From: Fusicatenibacter saccharivorans
Lineage (GTDB): Bacteria; Bacillota; Clostridia; Lachnospirales; Lachnospiraceae
Assembly (NCBI RefSeq): GCF_015557635.1
Contig: NZ_JADNOP010000013.1
Coordinates: forward strand, 62,001 to 126,000
Direction of reading: 5' to 3'
Length of the DNA: 64,000 bases
Part shown: piece by piece, positions 59,259 to 64,000 of the stretch
How positions within the stretch are numbered: position 1 is the first letter of the stretch
How the letters are laid out: each line of letters begins with the position of its first letter
Translations under genes and position numbers: made by a program
The notes under the pieces: model-generated
Database searches by the model: none
Told to the model about the DNA's origin: nothing
What the model saw: the letters and a program-made list of their open reading frames with translations, nothing else

Positions 59259-59921
59259 ATGGCAAAAATACTGGCAGTTGATGATGAACCGGCAATTTTG
59301 GAAATGATAGAAAGCATTTTGAATAAGGATGGACATCTGGTTACCAAAGTAAGTAATCCACTAAAAATTAATATGGAAGAATTACATCGTTATGACCTGA
59401 TTTTACTGGACATTATGATGCCTGGAATTGATGGCTTCGAATTATGCAAAAGAATTAGGATACTTGTGGATTGTCCGATTTTGTTTCTTACGGCAAAAAC
59501 CGAGGAAAACAGTCTTGTAAACGGACTTTCTTTAGGAGCAGATGATTATATTTCAAAGCCATTTGGAGTGATGGAACTTCGGGCAAGGATCAATGCACAT
59601 CTTAGAAGAGAGCACAGGGAACATTCTGTCCGGATGGTTTTGGGGAGGGTCTGTATTCAAATATCTCAAAAGAAACTATTGGTTGATGATAAGGAACTTC
59701 CTCTTACGAAAGCGGAGTACGAAATCTGTGAATTCCTGGCTAAAAACAGAGGACAGGTTTTCTCGAAGGAACAAATATTGGAAGCGGTCTTTGGCTTTGA
59801 CAATGAGAGTAATGACAGTACTATAATCACGCATATCAAAAATATAAGAGCAAAATTTGCGGATTATGATTATACACCGATAAAAACAGTCTGGGGGATT
59901 GGATATAAATGGGAAGAGTAA
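59259..59921 (+). CDS. OmpR-family response regulator (second module)
   Basis: 220 residues. ILAVDDEPAILEMIESIL, LILLDIMMPGIDGFELCKR, FLTAKTEEN, ISKPFGVMEL; winged helix LTKAEYEICEFLAKNRGQVF and STIITHIKNIRAKFADYDY. Start ATG 59259 after GAGGG. Fourteen bases after the permease, so in the same operon as the transporter it probably controls. Confidence 0.92.
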   Translation: MAKILAVDDEPAILEMIESILNKDGHLVTKVSNPLKINMEELHRYDLILLDIMMPGIDGFELCKRIRILVDCPILFLTAKTEENSLVNGLSLGADDYISKPFGVMELRARINAHLRREHREHSVRMVLGRVCIQISQKKLLVDDKELPLTKAEYEICEFLAKNRGQVFSKEQILEAVFGFDNESNDSTIITHIKNIRAKFADYDYTPIKTVWGIGYKWEE

Positions 59922-61285
59922 AGAGAAGCAATGCACTCAGCAGGATTTTTATGAGATATGTACTGGTCATGCTTGGATCATTAGTTGGTTTGGTGATTGT
60001 TGCTTATCTGCTGCTGTACCTTTTGATTAGTGTGGGCTGTATTTATCCGGCAAATTATGCAGAGCAAAAGATTAATGAAGCATATGATACGATTCTACGT
60101 GCAGATAAAGTGACTGCTGAGATGATTCCCACACTTTGTGATTATGTAATCTTTTCAGAGAATGGAGAGAAAATAGGTGGAGATCTGTCAGAACAATACG
60201 AACAGATAGCATGGAATGTTGCAAAGTACGGAAACGCATCCGGGAAATATTTTTATAAAGTAATTGTAAGGGAAAATGAATATGTTGTATTGCAATATCG
60301 CCTGACACCTCAATATCATTCAGCTTTTTTGAGGGAGCATTTTATAGGACCACAGAATGTGATGATTATTATGTCTGTGATTGGAGCGGTAGCGATTATC
60401 ATCATTCCGTCCATACGTTTTGGAAAAAGAATCAAAAAGCAGATGCAGCCTGTATTAGACGCAATCAGACAAATAAAGGATCAAAATCTGGAATATGAGA
60501 CATCCTGTTCCGGTATCAAAGAGTTTGATGACTGTTTATCGGCAATCGATGATATGCGAGATGCATTGCGAGAATCTTTAGAAAAGCAGTGGAAAACAGA
60601 GCAGGAAAAGAAACAACAGATGTCTGCTTTGGCGCATGATATTAAAACACCTCTTACGATTGTACGGGGAAATGCAGAACTACTTTCAGAGACTGAACTG
60701 ACCACAGAACAGAAGAATAATATCACTTATGTTTTGAACGGCACAACACAGATACAAAGTTATGTAAAACAGTTGATAGATGTCACAAAATCATGGAATT
60801 GCAGTGATGTTACCTATACAACGGTGAGGTTAGAAGATTTTTTCGCAGATATAAAGGAACAGGCACTCGGACTGGTAGAAATCTATCACCAGAAGATAGA
60901 TTGGAAGGCGGAACAAAGTGATAAAAAGGTAACGATTGCTTATGATCCAATGTTCCGAGCCGTAATGAATGTGATTCAGAATGCAGTGGAGCATACAAAA
61001 GAAAATGGAATCATTTATATTGACGCAAAGGAGCAGGATGACCGGCTGACATTCATTGTGGAGGATAGCGGATCAGGATTTACAAAAGAAGCATTATTGC
61101 ATGGCACAGAGCAGTTTTTTATGGATGACACAAGTAGAAATGGCGAAGCCCATTATGGGATGGGACTATTTTTTGCAAAAACTGTGGCTGAAAAATATGG
61201 TGGAGGTATTAAACTTTCAAATTCTGAAAATACAGGTGGGGCGCGGGTAGAAATATTTTTCCTGAGTAGTCAAGAAACAAGCTAA
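59909..61285 (+). CDS. Sensor histidine kinase (second module)
   Basis: 458 residues. Two membrane helices (RYVLVMLGSLVGLVIVAYLL; NVMIIMSVIGAVAIIIIPSI) around a sensor of about 110 residues, HAMP, H-box SALAHDIKTPLTIVRGNAE, N-box VIQNAVEHTKE, G-boxes VEDSGSGFTKEA and HYGMGLFFAKTVAEKYGG. Overlaps the regulator by 13 bases. The arrangement ABC-ABC-ABC-RR-HK is typical for lantibiotic or cationic peptide resistance. Its stop codon lies at the edge of a large palindrome. Confidence 0.92.
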   Translation: MGRVKRSNALSRIFMRYVLVMLGSLVGLVIVAYLLLYLLISVGCIYPANYAEQKINEAYDTILRADKVTAEMIPTLCDYVIFSENGEKIGGDLSEQYEQIAWNVAKYGNASGKYFYKVIVRENEYVVLQYRLTPQYHSAFLREHFIGPQNVMIIMSVIGAVAIIIIPSIRFGKRIKKQMQPVLDAIRQIKDQNLEYETSCSGIKEFDDCLSAIDDMRDALRESLEKQWKTEQEKKQQMSALAHDIKTPLTIVRGNAELLSETELTTEQKNNITYVLNGTTQIQSYVKQLIDVTKSWNCSDVTYTTVRLEDFFADIKEQALGLVEIYHQKIDWKAEQSDKKVTIAYDPMFRAVMNVIQNAVEHTKENGIIYIDAKEQDDRLTFIVEDSGSGFTKEALLHGTEQFFMDDTSRNGEAHYGMGLFFAKTVAEKYGGGIKLSNSENTGGARVEIFFLSSQETS

Positions 61286-61334
61286 ATGAAAAGTCTAATC
61301 CCCCAGCATAGCTGGGGGATTAGACTTTTCATTT
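61284..61334. terminator. Perfect 24-bp-arm palindrome at the end of the second module
   Basis: Arms 61284-61307 and 61311-61334 are exact reverse complements around ATA; the core is CCCCCAGC-ATA-GCTGGGGG. It begins inside the stop codon of the kinase. No long T-run beyond TTTTCATTT. It can terminate transcription both ways, but so long a perfect arm is unusual. Confidence 0.7.
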
Positions 61335-61385
61335 ATACGGATATTCGCAAACTACAAGATAAAGCCAAAACTTCATATACTCTAA

Positions 61386-61493
61386 CAGTTAGCGAAAGAT
61401 GCCAGAGCAGTATACCATGTCAAACGAATTGTGTTAGTTAATCTGGATCTTATTGATGAATATCTGGAAGCATTCCGTGATGAAGAATTTTGA
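61386..61493 (+). pseudogene. Remnant coding fragment
   Basis: 35 in-frame codons, QLAKDARAVYHVKR then VNLDLIDEYLEAFRDEEF and stop, without start codon or ribosome site. It looks like the end of a lost gene; the family is not recognised. The rest of 61335-61634 holds nothing else. Confidence 0.35.
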
Positions 61494-61634
61494 TGAAAGA
61501 ACAGGAGGAACAACTATTCCTCGAAAATTGAGAATTACATATGTTCAATTCTTTGTATTAGGTATATATTTTGAAAAGTTATCCGGTTATACTGACAATA
61601 TCAAAAGGCAGAACTGTTAGAATGAGGTGAGCAG

Positions 61635-61763
61635 ATGGATACAGCACAGAGAATAAGGATAATTCGGATGATTGAAAAAATAGAGAAGAACCCAGGATTC
61701 AGTAGTAAAATCGGTGTGAGAAATACATCTGAGTTTATATCAAGTAAACAATCAAAAAAATGA
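61635..61763 (+). CDS. 42-residue conserved-type small protein
   Basis: Begins MDTAQRIRIIRMIEKIEKNP, then GFSSKIGVRNTSEF and a basic tail. GAGGTG lies six bases before the ATG. The amphipathic start and basic end resemble short proteins often seen in Lachnospiraceae; function unknown. Confidence 0.55.
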   Translation: MDTAQRIRIIRMIEKIEKNPGFSSKIGVRNTSEFISSKQSKK

Positions 61764-61801
61764 ATGATTCAAATCATAACAGGAGTCAGAAGGAGTAGAA
61801 T

Positions 61802-62017
61802 ATGTTATCGTTATTATTTGCTATATGCATGATCTGGTTTATTGGAAAATTTTTTATATTTGGTGTAAAAGCATCCTGGGGAATCTTAAAGCTGCTCTGT
61901 ACAGTTGTATTTTTCCCGGTGATTTTGATAGGAATGGTTGTTGGCGGACTGATTTATATTGCACTTCCATTGTTGATCATCGGCGGAATCATTGCACTTA
62001 TATCATCTAACTCATAA
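61802..62017 (+). CDS. Small membrane protein
   Basis: 71 residues, nearly all hydrophobic: LLFAICMIWFIGKFFIFGVK, then LCTVVFFPVILIGMVVGGLI and IALPLLIIGGIIALI. Two or three helices. AGAAGGAG before the ATG. Followed 22 bases later by a soluble helical protein in the same direction. Not recognised. Confidence 0.65.
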   Translation: MLSLLFAICMIWFIGKFFIFGVKASWGILKLLCTVVFFPVILIGMVVGGLIYIALPLLIIGGIIALISSNS

Positions 62018-62039
62018 AAATACGAGGAGGGAAGAAATT

Positions 62040-62456
62040 ATGGGATATGATATAGAAAAAGAGAAACGAGAAGCGATTGAAGCAGGACAACGTGCGTTAA
62101 GTAGTCTTCGGACAGCAAAAGAGAACCTGAACAGTGCAAAGAATTGGGGCTTGGTGGATATGTTTGGCGGTGGATTCTTTTCTACGATGTTGAAACACTC
62201 CAAGATGGATCAGGCAAGACAAAATATGGAACAGGCGAAATATGATCTTCGTAATTTCAGTAGGGAATTAAATGATGTGAACGTGGCTTGTAATTTAAAC
62301 ATCAATACTGGAGACTTCTTATCCTTTGCAGATTATTTTTTTGATGGATTTGTTGTGGATTGGATGGTGCAGGATCGAATCAACAATGCTAGACATCAGG
62401 TGGAAGAAGCTATCCGCAGAACGGAATACATCATAAACCAGTTACAGCATATGTAA
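62040..62456 (+). CDS. Helical protein of small-protein cluster
   Basis: 138 residues. Helical, GQRALSSLRTAKENLNSAKN, WGLVDMFGGGFFSTMLKHSK, then NFSRELNDVNVACNLN and IRRTEYIINQLQHM. GAGGAGGG before the ATG 62040; the frame from 61992 overlaps the preceding gene. No known motif. Probably one operon with the small membrane protein. Confidence 0.7.
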   Translation: MGYDIEKEKREAIEAGQRALSSLRTAKENLNSAKNWGLVDMFGGGFFSTMLKHSKMDQARQNMEQAKYDLRNFSRELNDVNVACNLNINTGDFLSFADYFFDGFVVDWMVQDRINNARHQVEEAIRRTEYIINQLQHM

Positions 62457-62464
62457 AGGAAAGA

Positions 62465-62500
62465 GGCAGTGAACCATAAATAGGTTCGCTGCCTTGTTTT
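62465..62500. terminator. Terminator after the helical-protein gene
   Basis: GGCAGTGAACC / GGTTCGCTGCC (one wobble) with an ATAAATA loop and a T-rich tail (TTGTTTTTTC). Confidence 0.85.
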
Positions 62501-62507
62501 TTCATAC

Positions 62508-63023
62508 TTATTTCTGTTTCTTTTTTTCTTCTCTGAGCAATTCGATGTTTAGTCCCTGCTCTCCGGCTGTTTTATCAACCCAGAGATTCAGAGAATCTAT
62601 TGCCAGAGAAATTTCATCCAGTTTGTTGCTGATAAAAGCAAAATCCTTGATCTCATCATCACTGATCTTACCGTCACGGGCAATCTGGATCAGACGTGTG
62701 GTAAGAGGATTAATCTCATTCAGACTGGCAATGGTTTCCAGGATTATATTGGACAAGTCAGAAACTTCGACTTCCGGGACATAACGGTGACCGATTTCGC
62801 ATTTATGAGAGCAGTAATAATTGCAGAGATCTGGTCGCCCGTAAGCGTCTGCCATCTGGATAATATCATAAGGTGTAGGTTCCTGCATTTCATATTCAAA
62901 TTTTTCAATTTTAGAATCAGAAACAGCAGTCATTTTTTCGCTGGCTTCTAATCTGGTAAGACCGGCTTCTTCCCGGCAAATCTGATAAATTGTTTTATTT
63001 TCTCTTGTAGATTGTTTCCCCAT
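62508..63023 (-). CDS. XRE-type regulator
   Basis: 171 residues. N-terminal HTH: IYQICREEAGLTRLEASEKM, VSDSKIEKFEYEMQEPTPYD, DIIQMADAYGRPDLCNYYC, with a possible Cys/His metal site (CNYYCSHKCEIGH); helical C-terminal half. GAGGTT before the ATG. Convergent with the small-protein operon. Confidence 0.78.
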   Translation of the reverse strand: MGKQSTRENKTIYQICREEAGLTRLEASEKMTAVSDSKIEKFEYEMQEPTPYDIIQMADAYGRPDLCNYYCSHKCEIGHRYVPEVEVSDLSNIILETIASLNEINPLTTRLIQIARDGKISDDEIKDFAFISNKLDEISLAIDSLNLWVDKTAGEQGLNIELLREEKKKQK

Positions 63024-63178
63024 GAGAATAACCTCCCCGTATATCGCCGAACATGAGAATTATCAGGTGTTAAGTCCACATGCTGTGCGTGTATTTTCTT
63101 TATAGATTTTATTATACTTGAAGCATCAGTAAACAACAAGTGCATTGTTGATACGGAATTATGAAAGGAAGAAAAAAC

Positions 63179-63319
63179 ATGAGGAAAACTAGAAGTGATT
63201 GTAGAGTAGGAACATTTGAAAAGAAGCATGGTCTTCCACCGGGGACTATTAGAAACAAAAATGGAAGAGATACCAGAAGTGACAAAAAAATTGGCACCAT
63301 TCGCAAAGAAGCAAAGTAG
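63179..63319 (+). CDS. 46-residue basic small protein
   Basis: MRKTRSDCRVGTFEKKHGLP, then PGTIRNKNGRDTRSDKKIGT and IRKEAK. Has an internal near-repeat (TRSDCRVGT / TRSDKKIGT). GAAAGGAAG before the ATG. Unknown function; the pattern is of a kind seen in short Clostridia proteins. It overlaps no other called gene; the next gene starts 10 bases after its stop. Confidence 0.55.
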   Translation: MRKTRSDCRVGTFEKKHGLPPGTIRNKNGRDTRSDKKIGTIRKEAK

Positions 63320-63329
63320 GAACATAATC

Positions 63330-63872
63330 ATGGAAAAGAAAATAAGAAAAAGATATCATTCAGAAGAAGCTGTAAAAAAAGCGTTAAAAATTGAATCATT
63401 TCGAAATTTAACAAAGGATAAAGTGATGGAGTTTACATCTATGATTCCATATATGGAAAAGGAAGTGGCGCTTGAAATAATAAAGCAGTTCCCAGTATAT
63501 GTAGAGTTTGTGGAATCAGCAATAGAAAATTATACACAGTTATGCAAAACAATTTTAGAAACAAATAAAGAAGAATATGAACAAGCAGTTCATGCACATC
63601 AGTATGTTCTTGAGACCTTCGCAAATCAGCTGGAACAAGAAAACTTAACAGAGGAGGAAAGAAGGGAATTTTCTGAAAAAATGATGGAAGAAGCTGATAA
63701 AATAACGGAATTATATTTACAGCAGCAGAAATTTCATGAGCGAGTGTTCAAGACGATTGGGGGAGTTGTAACATTAGCTTTGGGAGTGACGGTAACAATG
63801 TTAGGTTTAAAAGCAATTGGTAGCGATGAAGATTTACCTCAACTAGATGATGAGAATCAGAATGTTGCATAA
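63330..63872 (+). CDS. Coiled-coil protein with C-terminal membrane helix
   Basis: 180 residues. Charged helical body (EEAVKKALKIESFRNLTKDK, LEQENLTEEERREFSEKMME), one hydrophobic stretch near 145-165 (TIGGVVTLALGVTVTMLGLK), acidic tail. Start ATG 63330 with AGTAGGAAC upstream; the frame from 63216 overlaps the small basic protein. No known motif. The rest of the window (63873-64000) shows no gene. Confidence 0.65.
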   Translation: MEKKIRKRYHSEEAVKKALKIESFRNLTKDKVMEFTSMIPYMEKEVALEIIKQFPVYVEFVESAIENYTQLCKTILETNKEEYEQAVHAHQYVLETFANQLEQENLTEEERREFSEKMMEEADKITELYLQQQKFHERVFKTIGGVVTLALGVTVTMLGLKAIGSDEDLPQLDDENQNVA

Positions 63873-64000
63873 TAGCTTTATCTATAATTGAAAACAACAG
63901 GATGGAAAGGCTCAGGAAAAAGTATTCTGGGCCTTTTGTCTTAGAAGGATAGCAGTATAAAAGAGCAGGGATTTTTATACCCCACCTATTGATATACACT

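Overview
The window looks like a piece of a Lachnospiraceae-type gut Clostridia chromosome. The grounds are low-GC Gram-positive ribosome binding sites (AGGAGG), the set of family types (DUF4832 proteins, Stealth, NfeD/SPFH pair, LanFEG-type ABC transporters), a lysyl-tRNA synthetase with a fused C-terminal tRNA-binding domain, and an integrated Tn1549-family conjugative element. I cannot name genus or species from sequence alone.

Layout. (1) 1-10.6 kb: a surface-glycan block (two glycosyltransferases, two DUF4832-family proteins, a Wzx-type flippase), then a compact putative peptide-maturation/export cassette: an S26 peptidase, a PqqD-like/HPr-kinase-like fusion, an ABC exporter, and a convergent 125-residue protein with an EGVYAASG leader-like motif. 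(2) About 10.65-41.37 kb: an integrative conjugative element. Tn916-type int and xis, an Orf8-like HTH protein and a sigma-like regulator lie at the left end. An AT-rich cargo follows: a LanFEG/CprABC-like transporter and its two-component system. Then come mobC and relaxase, an ArdA-ArdC-YodL giant protein, TopB and a full minus-strand conjugation operon (DUF4366, CHAP hydrolase, VirB4, PrgI, VirB6-like, Maff2, VirD4, PcfB, a replication-type regulator). (3) 41.4-44.4 kb: the glycan theme resumes (Stealth phosphotransferase, a decayed membrane gene, a GT2 glycosyltransferase). (4) 44.8-54.3 kb: housekeeping genes (nfeD-SPFH, argF, birA, dusB, MATE, greA, lysS). (5) 54.5-64 kb: an accessory stretch with acetyltransferase, methyltransferase, S51 peptidase, a second antimicrobial-peptide-type ABC/two-component module, and a cluster of very small proteins.

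The most notable observation is that virB4 of the element is split by a 356-nt ORF-less insertion that I can fold as a group I intron (P3-P9 all found, J4/5 and J5/4 both AA, 5' exon ending in U, intron ending in G). Removing it restores an 809-residue VirB4 in frame. Other structure not explained by genes: a 100-bp inverted repeat bracketing the 7-kb mobilization block, one arm sitting where oriT should be; two 114-bp direct repeats with terminal inverted repeats, one in front of the first conjugation-operon gene; tandem 11-bp repeats between the cargo transporter and its regulator; and a 24-bp-arm perfect palindrome at 61.3 kb.

How it works together: the two-component systems probably sense peptide antibiotics and drive their LanFEG-type exporters. 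The Xis/Int pair excises the element, the MobC-relaxase nicks a presumed oriT, VirD4 couples the DNA to the VirB4/VirB6-like channel, and the CHAP hydrolase opens the wall. All functions are inferred from sequence motifs read by eye.
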